This document shows, in pieces, positions 17,532 to 25,275 of a stretch of DNA of 47,883 bases. Under the pieces are notes generated by a model. It saw only the letters and a list, made by a program, of their open reading frames with translations, was not told the origin of the DNA and made no database searches. The stretch's first letter is position 1, and each line of letters starts with the position of its first letter. The position numbers and the translations under genes are program-made. The stretch covers positions 1 to 47,883 of the forward strand of contig NZ_JAAXOX010000017.1 in NCBI RefSeq assembly GCF_012396125.1, given 5' to 3'. The stretch is from Cellulomonas denverensis (GTDB taxonomy: Bacteria; Actinomycetota; Actinomycetes; Actinomycetales; Cellulomonadaceae).

Positions 17532-17591
17532 ACATGCGGATCCTCGCGCGACATGCGCCCAGATGCGCATGTCACGCGGATTGCCGCATGT
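17532..17591. repeat. 60-bp nested imperfect palindrome (REP-like)
   Basis: Two pairs of oppositely oriented half-sites share one centre (17561.5). The outer pair is ACATGCGG (17532-17539) and CCGCATGT (17584-17591); the inner pair is ACATGCGC (17551-17558) and GCGCATGT (17565-17572), around a CCAGAT loop. The two 27-base arms match at 21 positions. An alternative fold pairs CCTCGCG (17542-17548) with CGCGAGG (17594-17600). It may be a terminator or an interspersed palindromic repeat. Confidence 0.7.
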
Positions 17592-17598
17592 CTCGCGA

Positions 17599-17665
17599 GG
17601 GAGCAGGGGTGATCGGGGGAGCAGGGGTGAGGGGAGGGAGGGGGCGGGGGCGAAGGGCCGCCCGC
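17599..17665 (+). repeat. G-run tract with 14-bp direct repeat, G-quadruplex potential
   Basis: GGGAGCAGGGGTGA occurs twice (17599-17612 and 17617-17630) and leads into a run of at least six closely spaced GGG/GGGG/GGGGG blocks. Loops are 1-4 bases in the second half, which fits a G-quadruplex-forming sequence on the plus strand. Confidence 0.55.
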
Positions 17666-17730
17666 GGAGCACGCCCGAGGCGACTGCCAACTCGCGCCGC
17701 TCCTTCAACCAGCGCCTTGACCCAGGGCTC

Positions 17731-18252
17731 TCAGGCGGCGGGTCGTGCCTCCAGCGCGGCCCGGAGCTGGGCCGGGTCGCCCCCGGCCCGGAGCAGCAGG
17801 TCGTGGGCGGCGCCGTCCTTGAGCCGCAGCACGGCCAGCAGCAGGTGCCCGGAGTCGATCGCCCGGTCGCCCAGCCGGATCGCCTCCCGCAGAGCGATCT
17901 CCAGGGTCTTCTTCGCCTCCCGGTCGAAGGGCAGGTGCCGGGGGCTGCGCCGGCCCGCCCGATCCAGGGCCCCGGTGCCGAAGGTGTGGTCGGCCTGGGC
18001 CCGGATCCGGTCCAGGTCGATCCCGATCGCGGCCAGGGCGTCCCCGTCCAGGTGGTCGGCGCCGCCACACCGGGCGGCGAGCCGCTCGGGGGTGACGCCG
18101 CCGTCGGTCAGTGCGGTGGCGGCCGGGCCGGTGCCGGCGGCGATCGCCAGCAGCAGGTGGGTGCCGTCGATCCGCTCGGCGCCCAGGTCGCGGGCGCGGA
18201 CCTGCGCCTCGGTCACGGTGGCGCGGGCATCGGCGGCGAAACGCTCGAACAT
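17731..18252 (-). CDS. Clp N-terminal (ClpR) double-repeat protein
   Basis: 173-aa protein made only of two Clp N-terminal repeats: FERFAADARATVTEAQVRAR with IDGTHLLLAIA (residues 1-40), and FDREAKKTLEIALREAIRLG with IDSGHLLLAVLR (about 108-150). These repeats recognise substrates in ClpA/ClpC, but no AAA+ ATPase domain is present. Such stand-alone proteins may act as adaptors or as sensors. It lies 12 bases downstream of a tiny HTH gene in the same transcription unit, with its own GGAGG 6 nt before the ATG. Pairing with a small HTH protein is common in actinobacteria. The role is unknown; a stress adaptor or a regulator partner is plausible. Confidence 0.85.
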   Translation of the reverse strand: MFERFAADARATVTEAQVRARDLGAERIDGTHLLLAIAAGTGPAATALTDGGVTPERLAARCGGADHLDGDALAAIGIDLDRIRAQADHTFGTGALDRAGRRSPRHLPFDREAKKTLEIALREAIRLGDRAIDSGHLLLAVLRLKDGAAHDLLLRAGGDPAQLRAALEARPAA

Positions 18253-18264
18253 GAGGGACCTCCG

Positions 18265-18471
18265 TCAGGTGGTGGTGTTCCGGTGCTTCTGGTGGGCGGC
18301 CTGCCGGCTGATGCCGAGGGCGTCGGCGATCTCCTGCCAGGACCAGCCCAGTTCCCGGGCGCGGGCGACCTGGAGCCGTTCCAGCCGGTCGGCCAGGTCC
18401 CGCAGCGCCCGGACGGCGCGCAGCCCGACCGCCGGATCGTCCGCGGCGGCGTCGTGCAGCGACTCACTCAT
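18265..18471 (-). CDS. Small helix-turn-helix DNA-binding protein
   Basis: 68-aa protein. An N-terminal helix (AVRALRDLADRLERLQVARA) is followed by a clear helix-turn-helix (LGWSWQEIADALGISRQAAH, then QKH) resembling sigma-70 region 4 or AsnC-type HTH motifs. Likely the transcriptional regulator of its own operon with the downstream Clp-N gene. The ATG at 18471 has no Shine-Dalgarno sequence. Two matched GTCAA-N6-TTGAC palindromes lie at 3 and 31 bases upstream, with a consensus TTGACA -35 element between them, so the transcript is probably leaderless and repressed by its product. Confidence 0.8.
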   Translation of the reverse strand: MSESLHDAAADDPAVGLRAVRALRDLADRLERLQVARARELGWSWQEIADALGISRQAAHQKHRNTTT

Positions 18472-18473
18472 GT

Positions 18474-18517
18474 GTCAAGATTGATTGACGATCTGAGCCG
18501 TGTCAAGACCTCTTGAC
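18474..18517. promoter_or_regulatory. Twin GTCAA-N6-TTGAC operators over the HTH gene promoter
   Basis: Two 16-bp inverted repeats: GTCAAGATTGATTGAC (18474-18489) and GTCAAGACCTCTTGAC (18502-18517), centres 28 bp apart. On the minus strand the distal site supplies TTGACA (18501-18506) as -35. Seventeen bases later CAATCT is a plausible -10 inside the proximal site, placing transcription start at about the ATG. Confidence 0.7.
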
Positions 18518-18636
18518 AGGACCGAGGTCCCGGTCAGTTCTCTCGATCTGGAGATAAATGGGCCCGGCGGTGGTTACCATCGACGGCGGCAGAGCAGCCG
18601 ATCCCCACCAGGGATACATGGGAAGGACCGCAACAC

Positions 18637-19821
18637 GTGGACCTGTTCGAATACCAGGCACGCGATCTCTTCGAGCGGCACGGGGTCCCCGTCCTGGGCG
18701 GGATCGTCGCCCGGACCCCCGCCGAGGCGCGGAGCGCAGCCGAGACCCTGCTGTACACCCCGGACGCCACCGGCGTCGTGGTGGTGAAGGCGCAGGTCAA
18801 GACCGGCGGACGCGGCAAGGCCGGTGGCGTCAAGATCGCCCGGTCCGCCGACGAGGCCGCCGCACGTGCCGAGGAGATCCTCGGCATGGACATCAAGGGC
18901 CACACCGTCGGTCAGGTGATGATCGCCGCCGGTGCCCGGATCGCCCAGGAGTTCTACTTCTCCCTGCTGCTCGACCGTGCCGAGCGGCGCTACCTGGCGA
19001 TGGCCAGCGTCGAGGGCGGCATGGAGATCGAGCAGCTCGCGGTGGAGCGCCCGGAGGCGCTGGCCAAGGTGCCGGTCGACCCGCGCACCGGCATCGACGC
19101 CGCCACCGCGGCCGAGATCGTCGCCGCCGCCGGCTTCGCCCCCGAGGTGGCCGACCAGGTCGCCGAGGTGCTGCAGCGGCTGTGGGATGTCTACCGCGAG
19201 GAGGACGCCACCCTGGTCGAGGTCAACCCGCTGGTGCTGACCGAGGAGGGCCGGGTGGTCGCCCTCGACGGCAAGGTCTCCCTGGACGCCAACGCGGACT
19301 TCCGGCACCCGGACCACGCCGAGCTGGCCGACCCGTCGGCGGACGACCCGCTGGAGTCCCGCGCCAAGGAGAAGGACCTCAACTACGTCAAGCTGGACGG
19401 CGAGGTCGGCGTGATCGGCAACGGCGCCGGCCTGGTGATGAGCACCCTGGACGTGGTCGCCTACGCCGGTGAGCACCACGGTGGCGTCAAGCCGGCCAAC
19501 TTCCTGGACATCGGCGGCGGCGCCTCGGCCGAGGTGATGGCCGCCGGGCTGGACATCATCCTGTCCGACCCGCAGGTGAAGTCGGTGTTCGTCAACGTCT
19601 TCGGCGGGATCACCGCCTGCGACGCGGTGGCCAACGGCATCGTGGCGGCGCTCGGCATCCTGGGCGACCAGGCCACCAAGCCGCTGGTCGTGCGCCTGGA
19701 CGGCAACAACGTCGTCGCCGGCCGCCGGATCCTGCGCGACGCGAACCACCCGTTGGTCACCTTGGCCGAGACGATGGACGGCGGGGCGGCCGAGGCTGCC
19801 CGGCTCGCCCACTCCGCCTGA
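18637..19821 (+). CDS. sucC: Succinate-CoA ligase beta subunit
   Basis: ADP/GDP-forming beta subunit of the TCA-cycle enzyme that makes ATP (or GTP) from succinyl-CoA; acts as a complex with SucD in the cytoplasm. 394 aa, full length. The N-terminal ATP-grasp domain begins [16 protein letters not shown], with [17 protein letters not shown] near residue 50. The C-terminal CoA-ligase domain has [21 protein letters not shown] and FVNVFGGI. The GTG start is supported by GAAGGA 9 nt upstream and by the family N terminus (MDLFEYQA). SucD follows 28 bases later. The region 18518-18636 upstream probably holds the promoter (TTGACA at 18513), but I see no convincing -10. Confidence 0.97.
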   Translation: MDLFEYQARDLFERHGVPVLGGIVARTPAEARSAAETLLYTPDATGVVVVKAQVKTGGRGKAGGVKIARSADEAAARAEEILGMDIKGHTVGQVMIAAGARIAQEFYFSLLLDRAERRYLAMASVEGGMEIEQLAVERPEALAKVPVDPRTGIDAATAAEIVAAAGFAPEVADQVAEVLQRLWDVYREEDATLVEVNPLVLTEEGRVVALDGKVSLDANADFRHPDHAELADPSADDPLESRAKEKDLNYVKLDGEVGVIGNGAGLVMSTLDVVAYAGEHHGGVKPANFLDIGGGASAEVMAAGLDIILSDPQVKSVFVNVFGGITACDAVANGIVAALGILGDQATKPLVVRLDGNNVVAGRRILRDANHPLVTLAETMDGGAAEAARLAHSA

Positions 19822-19849
19822 CCGACCCGAAGAAGAGAGACAAGCACTC

Positions 19850-20746
19850 ATGGCGATCTTCCTGACCGCGGACTCCCGGGTCATCGTCCAGGGCATGACC
19901 GGCTCCGAAGGCAGCAAGCACACCACCCGGATGCTGGCGTCCGGCACCACCATCGTCGGCGGGGTCAACCCCCGTAAGGCCGGCAGCAGCGTCGAGTTCC
20001 CGCGCGGGGACGGCTCCGGGATGACCGTGGCGATCCCGGTGTTCGGCTCGGTGGCCCAGGCGGTCGAGTCCACCCGCGCCGACGTGTCGGTGATCTTCGT
20101 GCCGCCGGCGTTCACCAAGGCCGCGGTGATCGAGGCCGTCGACGCCGGCGTCCCGCTGATCGTGATCATCACCGAGGGCGTGCCGGTGGCCGACACCGCC
20201 GAGTTCTTCGCCTACGCCCAGGACAAGGGCGTGCGGCTGGTCGGCCCGAACTGCCCCGGCCTGATCAGCCCCGGGCAGTCGAACGTCGGCATCATCCCGG
20301 CCGACATCACCGGCCCCGGCCGGATCGGCCTGGTGTCCAAGTCCGGCACCCTGACCTACCAGATGATGTACGAGCTGCGGGACCTGGGCTTCTCCACCGC
20401 GGTCGGCATCGGCGGCGACCCGATCATCGGCACCACGCACATCGACGCGCTAGCCGCCTTCCAGGACGACCCGGACACCGACCTGATCGTGCTGATCGGG
20501 GAGATCGGTGGCGACGCCGAGGAGCGCGCCGCCGCGTTCATCCAGGCGAACGTCACCAAGCCGGTGGTCGCCTACGTCGCCGGCTTCACCGCGCCGGAGG
20601 GCAAGACGATGGGCCACGCCGGGGCGATCGTCTCCGGTTCCGCGGGCACCGCCGCCGCCAAGAAGCAGGCGCTGGAGGCCGCGGGGGTCCAGGTCGGCAC
20701 CACCCCGACCGAGACCGCCGAGCTGGCGCGCAAGCTGCTGGTCTGA
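19850..20746 (+). CDS. sucD: Succinate-CoA ligase alpha subunit
   Basis: CoA-binding, phosphohistidine-carrying subunit of succinyl-CoA synthetase, 298 aa. It has the CoA-binding Rossmann segment [20 protein letters not shown] near 132, [10 protein letters not shown] near 163, and the active-site loop [12 protein letters not shown] with phospho-His256. AAGAGAG lies about 9 nt before the ATG. Operon partner of sucC; downstream comes a perM-like gene, the same order as in mycobacteria. Confidence 0.97.
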   Translation: MAIFLTADSRVIVQGMTGSEGSKHTTRMLASGTTIVGGVNPRKAGSSVEFPRGDGSGMTVAIPVFGSVAQAVESTRADVSVIFVPPAFTKAAVIEAVDAGVPLIVIITEGVPVADTAEFFAYAQDKGVRLVGPNCPGLISPGQSNVGIIPADITGPGRIGLVSKSGTLTYQMMYELRDLGFSTAVGIGGDPIIGTTHIDALAAFQDDPDTDLIVLIGEIGGDAEERAAAFIQANVTKPVVAYVAGFTAPEGKTMGHAGAIVSGSAGTAAAKKQALEAAGVQVGTTPTETAELARKLLV

Positions 20747-20849
20747 CCCGCACCGTCCCGGGCCGGGTGCGCCCGGCGTGCTCAGCCTCACGGCGGCACG
20801 CCGCGCCCGCCTGGCCCGGTTCGGCGCCCGGCTCGGGGACGATGGACCG

Positions 20850-22154
20850 ATGAGCCCCGGTACCCGGCCCCCGCAGCGGGGCAGCACGACCCGGGTGCTC
20901 GACGACCGCACGCCGACCCGGTTCTTCGCCTCCGACCTGGACGGTGCGCCGCGCTGGGTCGGCGGGATGCTGGCCGGCCTGCAGGCCGCTCTGCTGTCCT
21001 TGCTGCTGGTGGTCGTGCCGGCGGTCGCCGCCTTCGTCGCCACCTCCTCCGCCCCGGCCACCGACGGCGTGCCGTGGACCGACGCGCTCCGGATCGGCGC
21101 CGGGGTCTGGCTGCTCGCGCACGGCGTCCCGTTCCCCACCGCCCCGTCGGTCACCCTGGCGCCGCTGGGGCTGACCGCGCTCGCGGTGTTCGGCGCCTGG
21201 GCCTCCGCCCGCCGCTCCGGCTACGCCACCTGGCGGTCGTTCGCCGCCGGGGTGGCCGCCTACACCGGGGTGCTGGTGCTGGTCGGGCTATTCGCCGGGG
21301 TGCCGCTGCTGCACCTGGGCATCGGCCTGATCGGCGCGGTCACGGTCTCCGGCCTCGGCCTGGGCGCCGGACTGCTCCGCCGGACCGAGGCGCCCCGGCT
21401 GTCCGCCCTGCTCGCCCCGGTGCGCCGGCGGCTGCCCGAACCGGTGGCCCAGGGGATCGGCGCCGGTGTGGTGGCCCTGTTCACCCTGATCGCGGTGGCC
21501 GCACTGCTCACGGTCGGCTGGATCCTGGCCGGGCGGACCACGGTCGCCGAGGTGGTCTCCGGCCTGGGACTGGACGCGGTCGGCGGCGCGGTGCTGGCGG
21601 TCGGGGAACTGGCCTACCTGCCGACCCTGGTGATCTGGGCGATGTCCTGGCTGTCCGGCCCCGGCTTCGCGGTCGGCACCGGCACCTCCTTCACCGTCGG
21701 CGGCGCCACCACCGGCGCCCTGCCCGCGATCCCGATCCTCGGCGCCCTGCCCGCGCACGACATCGCCGGTGGGGTGCTGCGGTACACCCCGGTGCTCACC
21801 GTGCTGTGCGGGCTGGTCGCGGTGTTCTGGCTGCGCCGCCGCCTGGCCTCCACCCGCGCCTGGGACCCGGTGATCGCCGGTTCGGTCGCCGCCCTGGTCG
21901 CCGGGCTCGGCGCCGGACTGCTCGCCGCCCTGGCCTCCGGCGGGATCGGCCCCGGCCGGATGACCGAGTTCGGGCCGCAGCCGCTGCTGGTCGGGCTCGC
22001 GGTCGCCGCCGGCACCGCGCTGGCGATGCTGCTGGTGCTGCTGCCCGCCGACCGGCACCTGCGGGCGGCGGTGGTCCGCGGCGGGCGGGGGCTGGTGTCG
22101 CGGGTGCGGGGTGTGCGGGCGACGACCGGGTCGGCGGACGCGACCGACGACTAG
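20850..22154 (+). CDS. PerM-like DUF6350 polytopic membrane protein
   Basis: 434-aa integral membrane protein with about ten hydrophobic segments. Two signature stretches of DUF6350 are visible: WLLAHGVPFPTAPSVTLAPL near residue 90, and GPGFAVGTGTSFTV with ALPAIPILGALPAHD near 270-300. The mycobacterial relative (Rv0955, PerM) lies in the same sucCD-perM-purN-purH neighbourhood and is linked to persistence and cell division; a cell-division role here is inference. The ATG at 20850 is preceded by GACGAT-N6 with no good Shine-Dalgarno sequence. Convergent with the next gene, 12 bases away. Confidence 0.85.
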   Translation: MSPGTRPPQRGSTTRVLDDRTPTRFFASDLDGAPRWVGGMLAGLQAALLSLLLVVVPAVAAFVATSSAPATDGVPWTDALRIGAGVWLLAHGVPFPTAPSVTLAPLGLTALAVFGAWASARRSGYATWRSFAAGVAAYTGVLVLVGLFAGVPLLHLGIGLIGAVTVSGLGLGAGLLRRTEAPRLSALLAPVRRRLPEPVAQGIGAGVVALFTLIAVAALLTVGWILAGRTTVAEVVSGLGLDAVGGAVLAVGELAYLPTLVIWAMSWLSGPGFAVGTGTSFTVGGATTGALPAIPILGALPAHDIAGGVLRYTPVLTVLCGLVAVFWLRRRLASTRAWDPVIAGSVAALVAGLGAGLLAALASGGIGPGRMTEFGPQPLLVGLAVAAGTALAMLLVLLPADRHLRAAVVRGGRGLVSRVRGVRATTGSADATDD

Positions 22155-22166
22155 GGCGCCCTCAGG

Positions 22167-22718
22167 TCAGGACCCCTGGCCCGACCCGCCGAACCAGCCC
22201 TCCATCAGTTCGGTGGACCGCTGCTCGTACTCCACCTGGCACGCCGCCCGCGCCGACTCGGTCACCGCCGACCCCAGGCAGTCCTGCAGCGCCGACTGCG
22301 CCGGCCACAACGCCAGCGGCGCCAGGGTCATCAGGCCGAGCATCCCGGCCATCGCCAGGCCGACCACCACCAGCGGGGTGATCCCGCCGCCGACCCGGCC
22401 CTTCGCCGCGGTCCGCAGCGCCCGGATGCCGGTCACCACCGCCCCGGCCACGAACGCCAGCGCGCCCGCACCCCAGGGCAGCGGCAGCAGGCTGACTACC
22501 ACCGCCGCGACCATCCACACCCCGAAGTGCCGGACCAGGCGACCAGTGGCCAGCACCGCCTCCGGGTCGGGGGGTTCCGGGGCGGGCGGGGGCGTGAGCG
22601 GGCGCTGCGGCACCGGCGGCATCGGGCGCCGGGGCTGCGGAGGCTGCGGCGGACCGCCCTCGGGCCGCTGCTCCGGGGCGGGCCGGTCGGCGGAGGGCGG
22701 GGCGTACGGGTTGCTCAC
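22167..22718 (-). CDS. Pro-rich membrane protein, unknown function
   Basis: 183-aa protein. A cytoplasmic N terminus of about 55 Pro-rich residues (NPYAPPSADRPAPEQRPEGG) is followed by three hydrophobic helices (GVWMVAAVVVSLLPLPWGAG, LAFVAGAVVTGIRAL, ITPLVVVGLAMAGMLGLMTL). The extracytoplasmic tail has two cysteines (LQDCLG and AACQVEYEQR) and ends with Gly/Ser. The actinobacterial sucD-purN interval often contains such small membrane proteins. No function can be assigned. Confidence 0.7.
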   Translation of the reverse strand: MSNPYAPPSADRPAPEQRPEGGPPQPPQPRRPMPPVPQRPLTPPPAPEPPDPEAVLATGRLVRHFGVWMVAAVVVSLLPLPWGAGALAFVAGAVVTGIRALRTAAKGRVGGGITPLVVVGLAMAGMLGLMTLAPLALWPAQSALQDCLGSAVTESARAACQVEYEQRSTELMEGWFGGSGQGS

Positions 22719-22745
22719 CCGCCCATCCTCGCACCGCGCGCCCGC

Positions 22746-22751
22746 TACAGT
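22746..22751 (+). promoter_or_regulatory. -10 TACAGT of purN
   Basis: TACAGT lies 8 nt before the purN ATG. No Shine-Dalgarno sequence is seen, so a leaderless or near-leaderless transcript is likely. No -35 is recognisable. Confidence 0.4.
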
Positions 22752-22759
22752 CCGACCCC

Positions 22760-23407
22760 ATGGAGCCCACCCAGCCCCCCGCCCCCGCCCACCACGCCCG
22801 CCGGACCGGCCGCCTGGTCGTGCTGATCTCCGGCACCGGGAGCAACCTGGCCGCCCTGCTCGCCGCGCAGCAGGACCCGGCGTACCCGGCCCGGGTGGCC
22901 GGGGTGGTCAGCGACCGGGCGGACGCCGGTGGGCTGGAGCACGCGCGGCGGGCCGGGGTGCCGACCGCCGTGGTCGCGCCCGCCGACTTCGCGGACCGGG
23001 CGGCCTGGGACCGCGGGATGGCCGAGGCGATCGCGGTGTTCACCCCGGATCTGGTGGTGTCCGCGGGCTTCATGCGGATCCTGGGCGCGCCGGTGCTGGA
23101 GCGCTGGCCGGACCGGGTGGTGAACACCCATCCGGCGCTGCTGCCGTCCTTCCCGGGGGCGCACGCGGTGCGCGACGCACTGGCCTACGGGGCGAAGGTG
23201 ACCGGGTCGACGCTGCACGTGGTGGACGCCGGGACGGACACCGGGCCGGTGATCGCCCAGGTCGCGGTGCCGGTCGAGCCGGGGGAGGACGAGGCGGCGC
23301 TGCACGAGCGGATCAAGGTCGCCGAGCGGGCGATGCTGGTGGAGTGGGTCGGCCGGATCGCCGCCGGGGGCCTGAGCGTCGACGGACGGGTGGTCACGGT
23401 CGGCTAG
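22760..23407 (+). CDS. purN: Phosphoribosylglycinamide formyltransferase
   Basis: Transfers a formyl group from 10-formyl-THF to GAR in purine synthesis; cytoplasmic, 215 aa. The N-terminal phosphate loop reads LISGTGSNLAALLA (residues 16-29). The folate site and catalytic residues lie in VNTHPALLPSFPGAH and the aspartate of VDAGTDTGPVIAQ. The first 13 residues are a Pro/His-rich extension. It is directly followed by a ZTP riboswitch and purH, so purN and purH share a neighbourhood, but purH has its own RNA control. Confidence 0.95.
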   Translation: MEPTQPPAPAHHARRTGRLVVLISGTGSNLAALLAAQQDPAYPARVAGVVSDRADAGGLEHARRAGVPTAVVAPADFADRAAWDRGMAEAIAVFTPDLVVSAGFMRILGAPVLERWPDRVVNTHPALLPSFPGAHAVRDALAYGAKVTGSTLHVVDAGTDTGPVIAQVAVPVEPGEDEAALHERIKVAERAMLVEWVGRIAAGGLSVDGRVVTVG

Positions 23408-23417
23408 GCTCGTGCCC

Positions 23418-23496
23418 GGTCGCGACTGGCGAAGGGTGGAACCAACCACCGGGGAGCGACCGGAGTCACCTCCACCGCGGCGTCGATCGCCTGGGC
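23418..23496 (+). ncRNA. ZTP (pfl) riboswitch upstream of purH
   Basis: Consensus elements of the ZTP/ZMP-sensing aptamer occur in order: ACTGGCGAAGGGTGG, then ACCACCGGGGAGCGACC, a variable linker, and CGCCTGGGC (23488-23496). P1 pairs GGTCGC (23418-23423) with GCGACC (23456-23461), and P2 pairs GGTGG with CCACC. Its ligand ZMP (AICAR) is the substrate of PurH, so activation on folate shortage makes sense. A CCTCC at 23469-23473 could pair with the purH Shine-Dalgarno GGAGG (23534-23538), suggesting translational control (inference). Confidence 0.88.
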
Positions 23497-23543
23497 TCGC
23501 GGGGAACCGCTGCTGATGCACGCCGTCCCGCCAGGAGGAGACC

Positions 23544-25163
23544 ATGTCCCACGCCGCCCTGCCCTCGTTGCCCGCCGTCGCCGACCGGGAGGCCGCCGGC
23601 ACCCGCCGCCCGATCCGCCGCGCGCTGCTGTCGGTCTACGACAAGACCGGGCTGACCGAGCTGGCCACCGCCCTGCACCAGGCGGGGGTGGAGCTGGTGT
23701 CCACCGGGTCGACCGCCGCGACCATCGCGGCCGCCGGGGTGCCGGTGACCCGGGTGGAGGAACTGACCGGGTTCCCGGAGTGCCTGGACGGCCGGGTCAA
23801 GACCCTGCACCCGCGGGTGCACGCCGGGATCCTGGCCGACACCCGCCGCCCGGAGCACCTGGCGCAGCTGGACGAGCTCGGGGTGGCGCCGTTCGAGCTG
23901 GTGGTGGTCAACCTCTACCCGTTCACCGCGACCGTGGCCTCGGGTGCGACGCCGGACGAGTGCGTGGAGCAGATCGACATCGGCGGGCCGTCGATGGTGC
24001 GGGCCGCCGCCAAGAACCACCCGAGCGTGGCGGTGGTGGTCGACCCGGCCGGCTACGAGCAGGTGGTCGCCGCGGTCCGTGCCGGCGGCTTCACCCTCGG
24101 CGAGCGGGGCCGGCTCGCCGCGCAGGCATTCGCGCACACCGCCGCCTACGACGTGGCGGTCGCGTCCTGGATGGGCTCGGTGGGCGCGCCGACCGACGAG
24201 GGCAGTGGCTTCCCGGCCTTCGCGGGGGCGACCTGGCAGCGGGCCGACGTGCTGCGCTACGGGGAGAACCCGCACCAGCGCGCGGCGGTCTACACCACCG
24301 CCGGGGCGAGCGGCCTGGCCACCGCCACCCAGCTGCACGGCAAGGCGATGAGCTACAACAACTACGTGGACGCCGACGCCGCCTGGCGGGCCGCGCACGA
24401 CCACGACGGCCCCGCGGTGGCGATCATCAAGCACGCGAACCCGTGCGGGATCGCGGTCGGCACCGACATCGCCGACGCACACGCCAAGGCGCACGCCTGC
24501 GACCCGGTCTCGGCCTACGGCGGGGTGATCGCGGCGAACCAGGTGGTCACGGTGGCGCTGGCCGAGCAGATCGCGCCGGTGTTCACCGAGGTCGTCGTCG
24601 CGCCGGGCTACGACCCGCAGGCGCTGGAGATCCTGAGCCGGAAGAAGAACCTCCGGCTGCTGGTGGTGGACGGGGTGCCGGGTGCCGGGACCGAGCTGCG
24701 CCCGATCAGCGGTGGGGCGCTGGTGCAGGAGTCCGACCGGATCGACGCCCCCGGCGACGACCCGCAGACCTGGACCCTGGCGGCGGGCGAGGCGGCCGAC
24801 CCGGCGACGCTGGCCGACCTGGCCTTCGCCTGGCGCGCGGTGCGGGCGGTGAAGTCGAACGCAATCCTGCTCGCCGCCGACGGCGCGTCGGTCGGGGTCG
24901 GGATGGGCCAGGTGAACCGGGTGGACTCCTGCCGGCTGGCGGTGGAGCGGGCGAACGGCGGTGACACCGAGCGGGCCCGGGGTGCCGTGGCCGCCTCGGA
25001 CGCCTTCTTCCCGTTCGCCGACGGGTTGCAGGTGCTGCTGGACGCCGGGGTGCGGGCGGTGGTGCAGCCGGGTGGCTCGGTCCGGGACGAGGAGGTCATC
25101 GCCGCGGCGACGGCCGCCGGGGTCACGCTGTACCTGACCGGGACCCGGCACTTCGCGCACTGA
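23544..25163 (+). CDS. purH: Bifunctional AICAR transformylase / IMP cyclohydrolase
   Basis: Last two steps of IMP synthesis, 539 aa. The N-terminal MGS-like cyclohydrolase domain shows [39 protein letters not shown] and [16 protein letters not shown]. The C-terminal transformylase has [27 protein letters not shown], and the catalytic Lys-His in [13 protein letters not shown], ending [18 protein letters not shown] lies 4 nt before the ATG. An upstream ZTP riboswitch controls it. Confidence 0.97.
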   Translation: MSHAALPSLPAVADREAAGTRRPIRRALLSVYDKTGLTELATALHQAGVELVSTGSTAATIAAAGVPVTRVEELTGFPECLDGRVKTLHPRVHAGILADTRRPEHLAQLDELGVAPFELVVVNLYPFTATVASGATPDECVEQIDIGGPSMVRAAAKNHPSVAVVVDPAGYEQVVAAVRAGGFTLGERGRLAAQAFAHTAAYDVAVASWMGSVGAPTDEGSGFPAFAGATWQRADVLRYGENPHQRAAVYTTAGASGLATATQLHGKAMSYNNYVDADAAWRAAHDHDGPAVAIIKHANPCGIAVGTDIADAHAKAHACDPVSAYGGVIAANQVVTVALAEQIAPVFTEVVVAPGYDPQALEILSRKKNLRLLVVDGVPGAGTELRPISGGALVQESDRIDAPGDDPQTWTLAAGEAADPATLADLAFAWRAVRAVKSNAILLAADGASVGVGMGQVNRVDSCRLAVERANGGDTERARGAVAASDAFFPFADGLQVLLDAGVRAVVQPGGSVRDEEVIAAATAAGVTLYLTGTRHFAH

Positions 25164-25275
25164 CCCGGGCGCCTTCACAGCCGGGACCCAGGTTCACCCC
25201 AGTCGGTCGTCAGGGTGCCGGGCCAGGCTCGACTCGATCCGACGCCAGAGTCGGCCGTGATCCCAGGAGCACAGT

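Larger units (their letters stand above)
17242..17730. other. 489-bp gene-free stretch between convergent genes
   Basis: No open frame here has a ribosome site or recognisable protein family. The stretch contains an 11-bp direct repeat GCGCCCCGGGT (near 17290 and 17359), C-rich tracts (17450-17515), a 60-bp nested palindrome (17532-17591) and a G-rich tract (17599-17665). It separates the 3' ends of the AIM24 gene and the Clp-N gene and probably contains their terminators. Confidence 0.6.

Noticed and set aside
17217..18068. Minus-strand frame across the palindrome region and the Clp-N gene
   Set aside because: The frame differs from that of the Clp-N protein and encodes Trp/Gly/Arg-rich noise; the palindrome explains its few repeated words.
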